Source: Yinghuangia aomiensis (GTDB lineage Bacteria; Actinomycetota; Actinomycetes; Streptomycetales; Streptomycetaceae). Taken from it: DNA of 64,000 nt. Each line of letters opens with the position of its first letter. The stretch's first letter is position 1. Shown piece by piece: positions 8,015 to 17,764 of this stretch. The DNA is taken from positions 17,336-81,335 of the forward strand of contig NZ_BAABHS010000034.1 of assembly GCF_039542225.1 (NCBI RefSeq), given 5' to 3'. The position numbers were made by a program, and so were the translations under genes. Below the pieces are notes generated by a model. It worked only from the letters and a program-made list of their open reading frames with translations, had not been told where the DNA came from and made no database searches.

Positions 8015-9673
8015 ATGTCCAAACCCCGTCTGTTCCGGTGCGCGGGTGCGCCGGGTCGGTCCGAGCGTGTCCTGGCCGGTGCCGGTGTCACCGCGCTGGT
8101 CGCCTCCGCCGCGCTGGCCGGCCTCGTCCCGGGCACCGGCTATGCGTCCAGCCATCGCGAGGCGCCGCTGATCGCGGGTGATCCGCGGGCGGACAACACG
8201 GACGTGTACGCGTTTGTCAGCCCCGACAAGCCCGACACGGTCACCCTGGTGGCGAACTGGATCCCGTTCGAAGAGCCCAACGGCGGCCCGAACTTCTACC
8301 CGTTCGCCGACGATGCCCGCTACCACATCCGGGTCGACGCGGACGGGGACGGCAAGCCGGACACCACCTACACGTGGGCGTTCACCAACCACATCCGCGA
8401 CGACGCGAACCAGTTCCTTTACAACACGGGTGTGGTGAACAAGCTCGACGACCCGACGCTGAACTTCTTCCAGACCTACACGCTGACCGTGACGAACGCG
8501 GCGGGCGAGACCAAGACCCTGCTCAAGGACGTCCCGGCGGCGCCGTCGAACGTGGGCAAGGCGTCGATGCCGAACTATCCGTCGCTGCGCAAGCAGGCCA
8601 CGATCGACTTCCCCGGGGGCGGGCAGACGTACGCGGGCCAGGCCGACGACCCGTTCTTCGCCGACCTGCGGGTGTTCGACCTGCTGTACGGCGGCAACCT
8701 GTCCGAGGTCGGCCACGACACCCTCGCCGGGTACAACGTCAACACCATCGCCATCCAGGTCCCCAAGAAGGATCTCGCGCTCAAGGGCGATCCGTCGCGG
8801 AACCCGGTGATCGGCGTGTGGTCGACGACCGACCGCAAGGGCGTCCAGGTGTCGTCCTCGATGGGCAAGAGCGCCCCCACCGGTGGTGAGCCGGGCGGCG
8901 GGTGGAAGCAGGTGTCGCGGCTCGGGAACCCGCTGGTGAACGAGGTCGTGGTGCCGCTGAAGTTCAAGGACGCCTTCAACGCCCTGACCCCGGACCTCGA
9001 CCACACGATCACCCCGGTCGTCGACAAGGTCACGGACCCGATCGTGCCGAAGCTGATCGAGAAGATCTACAAGGTCCCCGCGCCGGCGACGCCGCGCACC
9101 GACCTGGTGGAGATCTTCCTGACCGGGATCTGCAAGGACTGCGGGCCCATTCAGGCGGACCTGAACTCGCAGAAGCTGAACAAGGACGTCGGCAAGGGCG
9201 CCTTTGTCCCGTCCGAGGAACTGCGCCTGAACATGGGCGTGGCACCGGCCGCGAATCCGAACCGGCTCGGTGTGCTGGCCGGCGACCTCGCGGGCTTCCC
9301 CAACGGCCGCCGCCTCGCGGACGACGTCCTCGACATCGACGTGCAGGCCCTCGAAGGCGCCGCCCTGACCGGGAAGCTCGTCCCGGCGCTGGCCACGGTC
9401 GACTCGGTCGACACCAACGACGTGAAGTTCACCCCCACCTTCCCGTACGTCGGCCTGCCGCACACCGCAGCGGTCAACCAGGGCGGCAAGGGCGACCACA
9501 CGGGCGTCCCGGACGGCGGCATCGGCGCGGGCATGGGCGGCATGTCCAACGCCGCAAAGGCCGACGACACCGACGACGCCTTCCCGTGGGCGCCCGCCTC
9601 TGCCGTCACCGGCGGCGCGCTGCTGGCCGCAGGCGGGTTCCTGGCGTTGCGCCGGCGGCGCGGCAACGCCTGA
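8015..9673 (+). CDS. Exported DUF4331 protein
   Basis: The 552-residue protein has an N-terminal signal peptide (basic residues, then VTALVASAALAGLVPGTGYA) and the family-typical opening SSHREAPLIAGDPRADNTDV. A long DUF4331 domain follows, and the C-terminus has a hydrophobic segment (GGALLAAGGFLALRRRRGNA) that would anchor it in the membrane. There is no LPxTG motif. The ATG at 8015 follows GGGAA, so the longer open frame from 7970 is not used. It begins a four-gene operon with a sortase, a TPR protein and a nickel/cobalt-type permease. The function of DUF4331 is unknown. Confidence 0.85.
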   Translation: MSKPRLFRCAGAPGRSERVLAGAGVTALVASAALAGLVPGTGYASSHREAPLIAGDPRADNTDVYAFVSPDKPDTVTLVANWIPFEEPNGGPNFYPFADDARYHIRVDADGDGKPDTTYTWAFTNHIRDDANQFLYNTGVVNKLDDPTLNFFQTYTLTVTNAAGETKTLLKDVPAAPSNVGKASMPNYPSLRKQATIDFPGGGQTYAGQADDPFFADLRVFDLLYGGNLSEVGHDTLAGYNVNTIAIQVPKKDLALKGDPSRNPVIGVWSTTDRKGVQVSSSMGKSAPTGGEPGGGWKQVSRLGNPLVNEVVVPLKFKDAFNALTPDLDHTITPVVDKVTDPIVPKLIEKIYKVPAPATPRTDLVEIFLTGICKDCGPIQADLNSQKLNKDVGKGAFVPSEELRLNMGVAPAANPNRLGVLAGDLAGFPNGRRLADDVLDIDVQALEGAALTGKLVPALATVDSVDTNDVKFTPTFPYVGLPHTAAVNQGGKGDHTGVPDGGIGAGMGGMSNAAKADDTDDAFPWAPASAVTGGALLAAGGFLALRRRRGNA

Positions 9674-9675
9674 CC

Positions 9676-10578
9676 GTGACACCAACACCCCGACCGGACC
9701 GCCCGTACACCGACCAGGCGTACGGGCGGTCCGCCTGCCCGGACAAGCACCGGGCCGGATCGCGGCGATGGCCGGCCGCGGCACTCACCGCGGTCGTGGT
9801 GGGAGCGGCGCTGATCGTGACGGGCACCTCGGCCATGCAAAGCCCCGGCAAGCCGGGCTCCGCCGGGAGTTCCCTGTTCGGCCGCACCGACATCCCGCCG
9901 CACAGCCCGGCGCAAGCATCACCACCTGCCCCGGCCGCGACGCCGCAGGAACCCGCGTCCGCCCCGACGCCGTCCGCCGGAGCGACAGCCGACCAGTCGG
10001 CAGCATCCGCGACCGGCCCGGACCTCTCCGCTGCGCCGGTCCGGGTCCGGATCTCCGCGATCGGCGTCGACAGCGGACTGGAACCGCTGGAAATCGGGGC
10101 GGACGGCCAGTTGGGCACGCCACTCGACCCGGACCGGGCCGGCTGGTGGGCCGACGGCCCCAACCCCGGCAGCCCCGGCGCCTCCGTCGTGGTCGGCCAC
10201 CTCGATTCCCGGACCGGCCCGGCGGTGTTCTACCGGCTCGGCTCACTGCGCCCGGGCGACCGGATCGAGGTCCTGCGCGCCGACGGCACCACCGCGGCGT
10301 TCAGCGTCTCCCAAGTCCACAGCTACGCGAAGAGCGATTTCCCCAGCGACGCGGTCTACGGCGCCTCCGCCGGACCGACGCTCCGGCTGGTCACATGCGG
10401 CGGGAGCTACGACAAACGCCGCCACGCCTATACCGACAACGTGGTGGTCTTCGCCGACCCGACTCCGCCGACTTCCGAAGCCGTAGCACAGCCGGTTGTC
10501 CGCGGCCAGGACCCCCCGCGGACCACAGACGGGTCCGCGCCCGCGCCACCCTCCCCCGAGTCTCGGAGCCGCTCGTGA
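9676..10578 (+). CDS. Class E/F-type sortase
   Basis: The 300-residue protein starts at a GTG two bases after the DUF4331 stop. It has one N-terminal membrane helix (AALTAVVVGAALIVTG), a Pro/Ala-rich linker of about 90 residues and a sortase domain. The catalytic histidine lies in VVVGHLDS, the cysteine in LRLVTCGG and the arginine in YDKRRHAY. Sortases cleave sorting signals to attach proteins to the cell wall, but the upstream DUF4331 protein lacks a classic LPxTG signal. Its substrate is therefore open. The stop overlaps the next start (GTGA). Confidence 0.85.
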   Translation: MTPTPRPDRPYTDQAYGRSACPDKHRAGSRRWPAAALTAVVVGAALIVTGTSAMQSPGKPGSAGSSLFGRTDIPPHSPAQASPPAPAATPQEPASAPTPSAGATADQSAASATGPDLSAAPVRVRISAIGVDSGLEPLEIGADGQLGTPLDPDRAGWWADGPNPGSPGASVVVGHLDSRTGPAVFYRLGSLRPGDRIEVLRADGTTAAFSVSQVHSYAKSDFPSDAVYGASAGPTLRLVTCGGSYDKRRHAYTDNVVVFADPTPPTSEAVAQPVVRGQDPPRTTDGSAPAPPSPESRSRS

Positions 10579-11936
10579 ACTTCCTCGCCGGGCGCGTGTT
10601 CTCCCGCGGACGGCTGCTGTCCGCCGCCACCGCCACAGGCCTCGGCGTCGCCCTGTTCGTCGCCGGGGCGGTCGGACTGTCGCCGCAGTTCGCCGACGGC
10701 GACGGCCCGTCGCCCGCCGGACGCCCCCTGCCCGGTGTCCGCCAGGCAGCCACGGGAACGGACGCGCTCGCCGCGCAGATCACCGCGCTCCAGCAGCGAC
10801 TGCGGATCCTCCCGTCGGACGCGTCGGGTTGGGCGACGCTCGGGCTCGCCTACGTCCAGCAGGCCAAAGTCACCGCCGACCCGTCGTACTACCCCAAGGC
10901 CGAAGAAGTCCTGCGGAAGTCGCTGGACATCGAGCAGGCCGACAACTTCGCCGCGATGGCCGGACAGGCCGCACTCGCCGCGGCCCGGCACGACTTCACC
11001 ACCGCACTGGACTGGGCCCAGCGCGCCGTCGCCGTCAACCCCTACAACGCGACCCTGTACGGCACTCTCGCCGACGCACTGACCCAACTGGGGCGCTACG
11101 ACGAGGCGTTCGATGCCGTGCAGCGTATGGTCGACCTCCAGCCCGGTACCCCGTCGCTCGCACGAGCCTCCTACACCTGGGAACTGCGCGGCGACACCGC
11201 GACCGCACAGGCGCAGATGGGACGCGCCCTCGCCATGGAACCCACGCCCGCCGACGTCGCGTTCACCCGTTACTACCTGTCCGAACTCGCCCTGAACAGC
11301 GGCGATCCGGCGCAGGCGCTCACGCACGCCGAACAGGGACTGCGGGCCGACCCGGGCTACTGCGCGCTGTACCAGGCCAAGGCACGTGCCGAACTCGCCC
11401 TCGGCCGCACCCAAGACGCCGTTGCCGACTACCGCACCGCGATCGCCCGCGTCCCGCAACCCGAATACGTCCTGGAGCTCGGGGAGTTGTATCAGTCCCT
11501 CGGCGACACCACGAAGGCCCGCGAGCAATACGACGTCTTCGGCGCGGAACAGAAGCTCTTCGCCGCCAACGGCGTCGCCGCCGACTCCGACGCCACGCTG
11601 TTCGAAGCCGACCACGGCAGCCCGGCCAAGGCCCTCGCACTGGCGACTGAGGGCATCCAGACGCGTCCGTTCCTCGACATGGACGACGCGTACGCGTGGG
11701 CGCTGCACGTCAACGGCCGCGACCGCGAAGCCCTCGCATGGTCGCTCAAAGCCACGGCGCTGGGCAGCCGCAACCCCCTCTACGCCTACCACCAAGGCGT
11801 GATTCGCCAAGCCCTCGGCGATGTGGACCAGGCCCGTGAGCTGTTCACCCGCGCTCTGGCCGCCAATCCGGCCTTCCATCCCCTGCACGCCCCCGCCGCG
11901 CGGGCGGCGCTGACCGCGCTCGGAGCCCCGGCATGA
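10575..11936 (+). CDS. Membrane-anchored TPR protein
   Basis: The 453-residue protein has an N-terminal membrane helix (TATGLGVALFVAGAVGL) and then a run of tetratricopeptide repeats from about residue 65 to the end, with typical A..A..P pairs such as AVAVNPYNATLYGTLADAL. TPR arrays hold protein partners, so it may scaffold the exported products of this operon. It overlaps the sortase gene by four bases and the permease gene by four bases, which shows tight translational coupling. Confidence 0.8.
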   Translation: MNFLAGRVFSRGRLLSAATATGLGVALFVAGAVGLSPQFADGDGPSPAGRPLPGVRQAATGTDALAAQITALQQRLRILPSDASGWATLGLAYVQQAKVTADPSYYPKAEEVLRKSLDIEQADNFAAMAGQAALAAARHDFTTALDWAQRAVAVNPYNATLYGTLADALTQLGRYDEAFDAVQRMVDLQPGTPSLARASYTWELRGDTATAQAQMGRALAMEPTPADVAFTRYYLSELALNSGDPAQALTHAEQGLRADPGYCALYQAKARAELALGRTQDAVADYRTAIARVPQPEYVLELGELYQSLGDTTKAREQYDVFGAEQKLFAANGVAADSDATLFEADHGSPAKALALATEGIQTRPFLDMDDAYAWALHVNGRDREALAWSLKATALGSRNPLYAYHQGVIRQALGDVDQARELFTRALAANPAFHPLHAPAARAALTALGAPA

Positions 11937-13774
11937 CCATTCGCGCACGACACCGCCTCAGGTTCGCCGTCATCGCCGCCGCGGCCGCCGGGTGCGCCCT
12001 CGGCGGCGCCCTTCCGGCCGCCGCGCACCCGCTGGGCAACTTCACGGTCAACCACTACGACGGCCTGATCCTGCACCCGGACCGGATCGACGACCACGCC
12101 GTCGTCGATACCGCGGAAATCGCCACCCTGCAACGCCGCGGCGACGTGGACACCGACCGCGACGGCACCGCAAGCACGACCGAAAGCGCGACCTACGCCC
12201 GCACCCAATGCGCCGACCTCGCCGCGACACTCCGTGCGGCCGTCGACGGCCGCACCCTGCAATGGCACGTCACCGCCGCCGCGTTCACCTACCTCCCGGG
12301 CAACGCGGGCCTCGACACCGGGCGCCTCACCTGCGACCTCACTGCCCCCGCCGACCTCGGCGGCGGTGTCCGCGTCGACTTCACCGACGACTTCCAGTCC
12401 GAACGCATCGGCTGGCACGAGATCACCGCCACCACCGGCCCGGGCCTCCACCTCGACAACCCGCCCGTGCCCGCGAAGTCGATCAGCGACGAACTGCGTC
12501 GCTACCCCGACGACATGCTCGCCTCACCGCCCGACCAACGCCACGTCCTCCTCCACGTGGCACCCGGTGCCGCGGCGCAGCCGCCGGCGGCCGGTCCCGG
12601 ACTCCCGACGAGCGGGTTCGCCGCCACCGCGATCAGCCGCGTCGACGCCGTGTTCAACGACCTCGTGGGCACCCGCCACCTCACGCTGACCGCCGGGCTG
12701 CTCGCCGTCCTGCTGTCGCTGGTCCTCGGGGCGTCCCACGCCGCCATGCCCGGCCACGGAAAGACGGTCATGGCCGCCTACCTCGCCGGACGCCGCGGCA
12801 CCACACGCGACGCGGTCACCGTCGGCGCCACCGTCACCCTCACCCATACCGCCGGAGTGCTGCTCCTCGGCCTGCTCCTCACCGCCTCCGCGTCCCTCGC
12901 CGGCGAATCCCTCCTCGCATGGCTCGGCATCGCCAGCGGTCTGCTCATCGCGGCCGTCGGGACCGGACTGCTGATCGGCACGGCACGCGGCCGGACCCTC
13001 GACCTCGGCCATACCCACGGACACCGGCACAAGCATGGCCACAGCCACAGCCACAGCCACAGCCATGGGCATGGGCACACACACGGCACCGATTCCCACG
13101 AGCACAGTGGCGAAGGCCATCACAGCCACCAGCACCACACGCACGACCACCACACGCACGATAGCCACGACGAATCAGCCCACGCCCCCCTGACCGCGCA
13201 CGCGCATCACCACCACGGCGAACCTTCCGAGCACCACCGGCCCGTCGACACCGCGCCGATGGCGATCCCCGCTCCTGCCGGCCCCGAGGCGCCTGCGGAA
13301 GCCGCGGTTCTCGCAAACAACTCCACGGCCACGATGACAGTCCCCGCGTCCGCCGACCTGCGCAAGCGACCACAGGACCACACGCACCTCCACGCAAACC
13401 ACCCCGGAAACGAACGCCACGCACCGTCTGGCGCAGGGCGTCGCGGCCGCAGGGTCTCGCTCGTCGGCATCGGCGTCGCCGGGGGCCTCGTCCCCAGCCC
13501 TTCCGCGCTGATCGTGCTGCTGGGCGCGATCGGTCTCGGACGCACCTGGTTCGGCGTCCTCCTCGTCATCGGCTACGGACTCGGCATGGCCGCCACCCTC
13601 ACCGCCGCCGGGCTCCTCCTGGTCCGCTTGCGCGACCGGCTCGATCACCACCGGCTCGCGAACTGGCGGAGCCGTCTGGCGGGATGGAGCCGGATCAGCC
13701 CCTACCTCACCGCAACCCTCGTCCTGTGCGTCGGACTGGCGCTGGCGCTACGCGCCGCAGGACCCCTGGTATAG
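11933..13774 (+). CDS. NicO/HupE-type nickel-cobalt permease with His-rich loop
   Basis: The 613-residue protein has a signal peptide ending near PAAAHPLGNFTVNHYDGL, which is a typical opening of this family. An exported domain of about 200 residues and then membrane helices follow. The transporter signature is ASHAAMPGHGKTVMAAYLAG. Between helices, at roughly residues 360-430, lies a loop dominated by histidine (for example HGHSHSHSHSHGHGHTHG), which should bind divalent metal. Further helices end the protein. It is the last gene of the DUF4331 operon. The metal (Ni or Co) is inferred from the family. Confidence 0.8.
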   Translation: MTIRARHRLRFAVIAAAAAGCALGGALPAAAHPLGNFTVNHYDGLILHPDRIDDHAVVDTAEIATLQRRGDVDTDRDGTASTTESATYARTQCADLAATLRAAVDGRTLQWHVTAAAFTYLPGNAGLDTGRLTCDLTAPADLGGGVRVDFTDDFQSERIGWHEITATTGPGLHLDNPPVPAKSISDELRRYPDDMLASPPDQRHVLLHVAPGAAAQPPAAGPGLPTSGFAATAISRVDAVFNDLVGTRHLTLTAGLLAVLLSLVLGASHAAMPGHGKTVMAAYLAGRRGTTRDAVTVGATVTLTHTAGVLLLGLLLTASASLAGESLLAWLGIASGLLIAAVGTGLLIGTARGRTLDLGHTHGHRHKHGHSHSHSHSHGHGHTHGTDSHEHSGEGHHSHQHHTHDHHTHDSHDESAHAPLTAHAHHHHGEPSEHHRPVDTAPMAIPAPAGPEAPAEAAVLANNSTATMTVPASADLRKRPQDHTHLHANHPGNERHAPSGAGRRGRRVSLVGIGVAGGLVPSPSALIVLLGAIGLGRTWFGVLLVIGYGLGMAATLTAAGLLLVRLRDRLDHHRLANWRSRLAGWSRISPYLTATLVLCVGLALALRAAGPLV

Positions 13775-13901
13775 ATCCCGGCCAATCGTCACAGCGCTTC
13801 GGCGCAGGCTCCTCCGTTGCCGCCACCGGGAGTGGCGAGAGCCGGCGTCCCTACGTGGTCTTGCAAAACCCGCTGCCCAACTGACTCGGAACAGGACTCC
13901 C

Positions 13902-15299
13902 ATGCCCGAAAACCCCAGCCCTTCGGGGCCGGACTCCAGCCCGGCGGAGGAAGCCGAATCCCGCCCCGGGTGGCTGCGGCGCCGCGCCGACGCGGCCACG
14001 CACAGGCTCGCGCTCGCCCGGGACACCGTCGCTCGGCACCCGCCGCCCGGGCCGTTCCGTCCCGGCTTCTGGCGCAGCCCGATCCGCGGGCCGTGGCTGA
14101 CCTCCGTGTTCGGGTTGATCCTCCTCTTCGGGATCACCACCCTGTTCGTCACCGGCCTGCTCTCGTACGCCGCGTACAACCCCCGGCTGGGCGCGGTCAA
14201 CGACTTGACACCGGACCACGGGATCCTCGGGTTCTACCTGTTTACCTGGCCGACCCGGCCGTACTGGCTGTACCGGCTGACCCAAGGCGTACACGTCACC
14301 CTCGGCATCGCCTTGGTTCCGGTATTGCTGGCGAAGCTGTGGTCGGTCATGCCGCGGCTGTTCGTCTGGCCGCCCGCCCGGACCGTCGCCCAGGCGTTGG
14401 AGAGGCTCTCCCTGCTTCTGCTGGTCGGCGGCGTGATCTTCGAGTTCGTCACCGGGATCTTCAACATCCAGCTGTGGTACGTCTTCCCGGGCTCGTTCTA
14501 CCGGCTGCACTTCTACGGCGCCTGGGTGTTCATCGGCGCGTTCGTCGTCCACGTCGGTCTGAAGACGCCACGCATGCTCGCATCGCTGCGGTCGCGCCGG
14601 CTGCGCACCGAACTACGGACGGGCACCTCCCACACCCTCGCCGAACCCGCAGATCCCGACGGCCTGGTGGCTGCGGAACCCGCTGCCGCGACGGTGTCCC
14701 GACGCGGCGCCGTTGCGCTTGTCGGTGCAGGCTCGCTCGCCCTCTTGGCGGTCACGGCAGGGCAGAGTATCGGCGGGGTGTGGCGCCCGACGGCGCTGCT
14801 CGCCCCCCGCGGGCAGAACCCCGGAAGCGGCCCGAACGGCTTCCAGATCAACAAAACCGCCGCATTCGTCGGCGTCACCCCTGAACTGGTCGGCCCCGCA
14901 TGGCGGTTGACCCTATCCGGCGGCCCAGCAACCATGACCCTCACACGAGACGACCTCCTGGGCCTGGCCACGGCCACGCATGCGCTGCCGATCGCCTGCG
15001 TCGAGGGCTGGTCCACCGACGACCAGGAATGGACCGGGATCCCGCTGCGCGACCTTGCCGCACTTGCGGGTGCACCCGACGCCGGGTCCGTCCTCGTCCA
15101 ATCCGTCCAGCCAGCGGGCCCGTTCGCAGCGGCGATCCTCGCCCGCAACCAGATCCGCGACCCCCGCTCCCTTCTCGCCTTGCGCGTCAACGGTGCGGAC
15201 CTGTCCCTTGACCACGGCTACCCTGCCCGGGTCATCGTCCCCGCCGCACCTGGAGTGCTCAACACCAAGTGGGTCGGCCGCCTCACCTTCAGGACGTGA
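13902..15299 (+). CDS. Cytochrome b561-like membrane domain fused to sulfite-oxidase-type molybdopterin domain
   Basis: In this 465-residue protein, residues 60-240 form about four membrane helices of a cytochrome b561/NapC-like module with histidines suited to heme (QGVHVTLGIA and FVVHVGLK). After a helix with a preceding SRRG, residues 300-465 form a sulfite-oxidase-type molybdopterin domain. IACVEGWS supplies the Mo-ligating cysteine, followed by WTGIPLRDLAALAG. The dimerisation domain of true sulfite oxidase is absent. It heads a three-gene group with a small membrane protein and a methyltransferase. The substrate is unknown. Confidence 0.8.
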   Translation: MPENPSPSGPDSSPAEEAESRPGWLRRRADAATHRLALARDTVARHPPPGPFRPGFWRSPIRGPWLTSVFGLILLFGITTLFVTGLLSYAAYNPRLGAVNDLTPDHGILGFYLFTWPTRPYWLYRLTQGVHVTLGIALVPVLLAKLWSVMPRLFVWPPARTVAQALERLSLLLLVGGVIFEFVTGIFNIQLWYVFPGSFYRLHFYGAWVFIGAFVVHVGLKTPRMLASLRSRRLRTELRTGTSHTLAEPADPDGLVAAEPAAATVSRRGAVALVGAGSLALLAVTAGQSIGGVWRPTALLAPRGQNPGSGPNGFQINKTAAFVGVTPELVGPAWRLTLSGGPATMTLTRDDLLGLATATHALPIACVEGWSTDDQEWTGIPLRDLAALAGAPDAGSVLVQSVQPAGPFAAAILARNQIRDPRSLLALRVNGADLSLDHGYPARVIVPAAPGVLNTKWVGRLTFRT

Positions 15300-15302
15300 C
15301 CT

Positions 15303-15836
15303 GTGCGACGACTCCGCCACTGGTACGGCGCCGGACCACTCAACCTGCTCGCCCTCGCCGCCTGCTTCGCCCTGGCCGGCTACGCCGCCACCCGCCTGCT
15401 CACCTACGAACCGGCCCGCGTCATCGTGTGGTTCATCGGCGCGGCCGTAGTCCACGACCTCGTCCTCTTTCCCCTCTACAGCACCGCAGACACGGCCGTC
15501 CAGGCAGCCGCCTCACACCCGCGGGACAACCCCAAAGCGGAACCGGCCAGACCGGGGATCAACTACGTGAGGTTCCCGGCATTCGTGTCCGCGGTCCTGT
15601 TCCTGGTGTGGTTCCCCCTCATCCTGCAACGCCCCGACACCTACAAGGCAACCACCGCGCTGGACCCGGCCAGGTTCATGCCCCACTGGCTCCTGATCAC
15701 CGCGGGACTGTTCGCGGCATCCGCTCTCGCCTACGCGGTCGTCCACACCCACCGCCGCCGGTCGCAGACCCTGCGGCGCAGACGACGGCACGGCCGAACC
15801 CGAGTTCATCTTCGCCGCAGCGGAGGCGAATCCTGA
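15303..15836 (+). CDS. Small polytopic membrane protein
   Basis: The GTG at 15303 lies four bases after the oxidoreductase stop. The 177-residue product has four hydrophobic segments, including LLALAACFALAGYAATRLL and YVRFPAFVSAVLFLVWFPLI, and a strongly basic C-terminus. It is commonly found beside this type of molybdopterin oxidoreductase, so it may be an accessory membrane partner. No catalytic motif is seen. Confidence 0.65.
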   Translation: MRRLRHWYGAGPLNLLALAACFALAGYAATRLLTYEPARVIVWFIGAAVVHDLVLFPLYSTADTAVQAAASHPRDNPKAEPARPGINYVRFPAFVSAVLFLVWFPLILQRPDTYKATTALDPARFMPHWLLITAGLFAASALAYAVVHTHRRRSQTLRRRRRHGRTRVHLRRSGGES

Positions 15837-15877
15837 ATCCCTTGTGTCCCCTCGGGAGCGACCCATCCGGCACCCCT

Positions 15878-16630
15878 ATGACAAGCGCCGACCACCTCAT
15901 TCGAACCCGCGAGCTGCCGGCCACTCGGCGCCAGGCTCCGTGGCCGTCGCCCGCCGACGGCGATCGCATCGACGCCCCCCGCCCCGGCACGGAAGCCAGG
16001 ACTCCGCTCGGGCCCTACGAAACCGCTCTGCGTGAGGGCGGCGTCCTGTATATGCGCCGGGCGGACGGCCGTCGGCAGGCTCTCGACCTCGCCCGGTGGA
16101 AGGCGCCTGCGGACGCCGCGGATCTGTCGCTGGTGGCTCGCTGCACCGGACCGACACTCGACATCGGCTGCGGGCCCGGCCGCCTCACCGCGGCCCTCGT
16201 CCGGCGCGGACTCCCGACACTCGGCATCGACCTGGCCCGCGAAGCGGTGCGGGCGACCACCCGCGCGGGCGCGGCCTGCCTACGGAAGTCCGTGTTCGAC
16301 CCCCTGCCCCGCGAGGGCCGTTGGGGCACAGCGCTGCTCGCCGACGGCAACATCGGCATCGGCGGCGACCCTGCGGCACTACTCGGCCGCTCCGCCGCAC
16401 TTCTCCGCACAGGAGGAGTCCTGCTGGTCGAAACCAACCCAGACGACCCGCAGGCACACGAGAGATTCGCCGTCCGCGTCGAAGACACCCACGGCCGACG
16501 AGGAGCCGCGTTCCGTTGGGCAACGGTCGGCGCCGCGGCCCTGGCCCTGCTCGCGCCCGCGCAGGGTTTCATCGTCCATGAGGCATGGGACCACAGCGGA
16601 CGCGCCTTCACTTCTCTGCGCCGCACATAA
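15878..16630 (+). CDS. SAM-dependent methyltransferase
   Basis: The 250-residue protein has a class I methyltransferase core: motif I reads LDIGCGPGRLTAAL near residue 92, followed by GLPTLGIDLAREAV. A GGVLLVETNPDDP segment corresponds to the later strand. The start at 15878 gives MTSADHLIRT; the frame is open upstream, but that part is a shadow of the previous gene. It follows the oxidoreductase and membrane protein by 41 bases and is probably cotranscribed. The substrate is unknown. Confidence 0.75.
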   Translation: MTSADHLIRTRELPATRRQAPWPSPADGDRIDAPRPGTEARTPLGPYETALREGGVLYMRRADGRRQALDLARWKAPADAADLSLVARCTGPTLDIGCGPGRLTAALVRRGLPTLGIDLAREAVRATTRAGAACLRKSVFDPLPREGRWGTALLADGNIGIGGDPAALLGRSAALLRTGGVLLVETNPDDPQAHERFAVRVEDTHGRRGAAFRWATVGAAALALLAPAQGFIVHEAWDHSGRAFTSLRRT

Positions 16631-16779
16631 GGACGCGCACAAGCACGGCCACGCGCCCACACCGGGCCGTGGACCTCGGCAGCCGACGGAAGCGGCGCCA
16701 ACGCAGCGCTGTATGTACCGTTTGCGCGGCGCCGCACCGCGCACTCCCCGGCTTTCACCGAGGTAGGCCACACCTACGC
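16631..16779. other. Short gene-free stretch
   Basis: No gene is supported between the methyltransferase and the decayed gene that follows on the opposite strand. Confidence 0.35.
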
Positions 16780-17143
16780 ACCACTTGCGGTGTGCCGGCA
16801 GTCAGTCCGCTCGAATGGCATCGCCGGTGCGGACCGGCTGACGCAGCCGGAGCAGCGGCGAACACGGTCACGCCGGATCCGGCCGCTCCCACGCGGCCCC
16901 GCAGCGCCTGACCCATATGACCCGGACGCCACACCGACAGCGCGTACGTCGGGCTCCCGGGCCCCGAAAACACCCAGTCGGCGGCCTGGACCCGCTCCAG
17001 CCCGGACGCCGCATCGGCGCCCGGAGCCCAAGCGCGACGTCCGCCCGCACGCCGACACTGCGCGCGAAGTAGGCCTGCGCCCGCGCGGATATGTCCGCGA
17101 CGTTCTCCTGGAATCCGTATGGCGTGTCGAGCAACACCGCCAC
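16780..17143 (-). pseudogene. Frameshifted remnant of an S51-type (glutamine amidotransferase-like) protein
   Basis: One minus frame, from 17143, gives MAVLLDTPYGFQENVADISA then RAQAYFARSVGV. After a shift near 17015, another frame gives LERVQAADWVFSGPGSPTYA followed by LSVWRPGHMGQALR. The two pieces in this order resemble actinomycete 'type 1 glutamine amidotransferase-like' (peptidase S51 fold) proteins. The catalytic region and the C-terminal half are not recognisable. It is a broken gene; the family call is moderate. Confidence 0.45.
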
Positions 17144-17164
17144 CGCTCCACCCGCACCACAGCA

Positions 17165-17764
17165 CGATGAACCCGATCCGTCGCGGCGGTCGTCTGGCCG
17201 GAAGTCACGGGTCCGGCCATGGTGAGGCCGGCGGAGGCCGTGCCGGCGTGCCGAGAATCATTGCCGAGGTGAACGGTCGTGCTCCCGGTGTCCCGGGGGG
17301 CGGCCGGCAAGGTGTGTGCACGGCGCGAACCTCGGCTTCCTCGGCGACGGTTCCGGTGGGCGAGGAGCGGCGCCTGATCGACGCCATGGAGCCGACCGGT
17401 CGCTGCGTACTGCATACGGCGGCGCCGCCCGTGCTGATGTCCGCCCGCCGGGTTCGCGAGCCAGGGGATTCCGCCGCGACCTTCGCCGACCTTCGGACGC
17501 CGCGGCGGCACCCGCGGAGTCCGGGGACGCATGCACATCGCCGCCTCGGGTAGGTGCGCCAGGAGGGGCATCCGTGGCCGACCGAGGTCCACGGCGTGTG
17601 CGCCGGGCCGGCACACGGACGGAGCCGCGTCATGGGTGCGGGGTGTCGTTGGCCGCAGGAACGCGAAGCGATGATCGAAAGGATCGTCGGCCCCGAACCG
17701 AAGGACGGCGAGCGGGTATCCGTACTGCGGTGGCGCGTGCCCCTGAGAACCAAGGAGGACCGTG
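17165..17764. other. Gene-free stretch of about 0.6 kb
   Basis: Open frames exist on both strands because of the high GC content, but none shows convincing protein composition. Nothing is called except the small gene that follows. Confidence 0.4.

Noticed and set aside
8003..9784. A 593-codon minus-strand frame
   Set aside because: It is antisense to the DUF4331 gene, which has a signal peptide and family motifs; the minus frame has none.
13030..13210. Repetitive CACAGC/CACACG DNA that might look like a repeat array or CRISPR
   Set aside because: It encodes the histidine-rich loop of the permease. The repeats are short, irregular and in frame, with no spacers.
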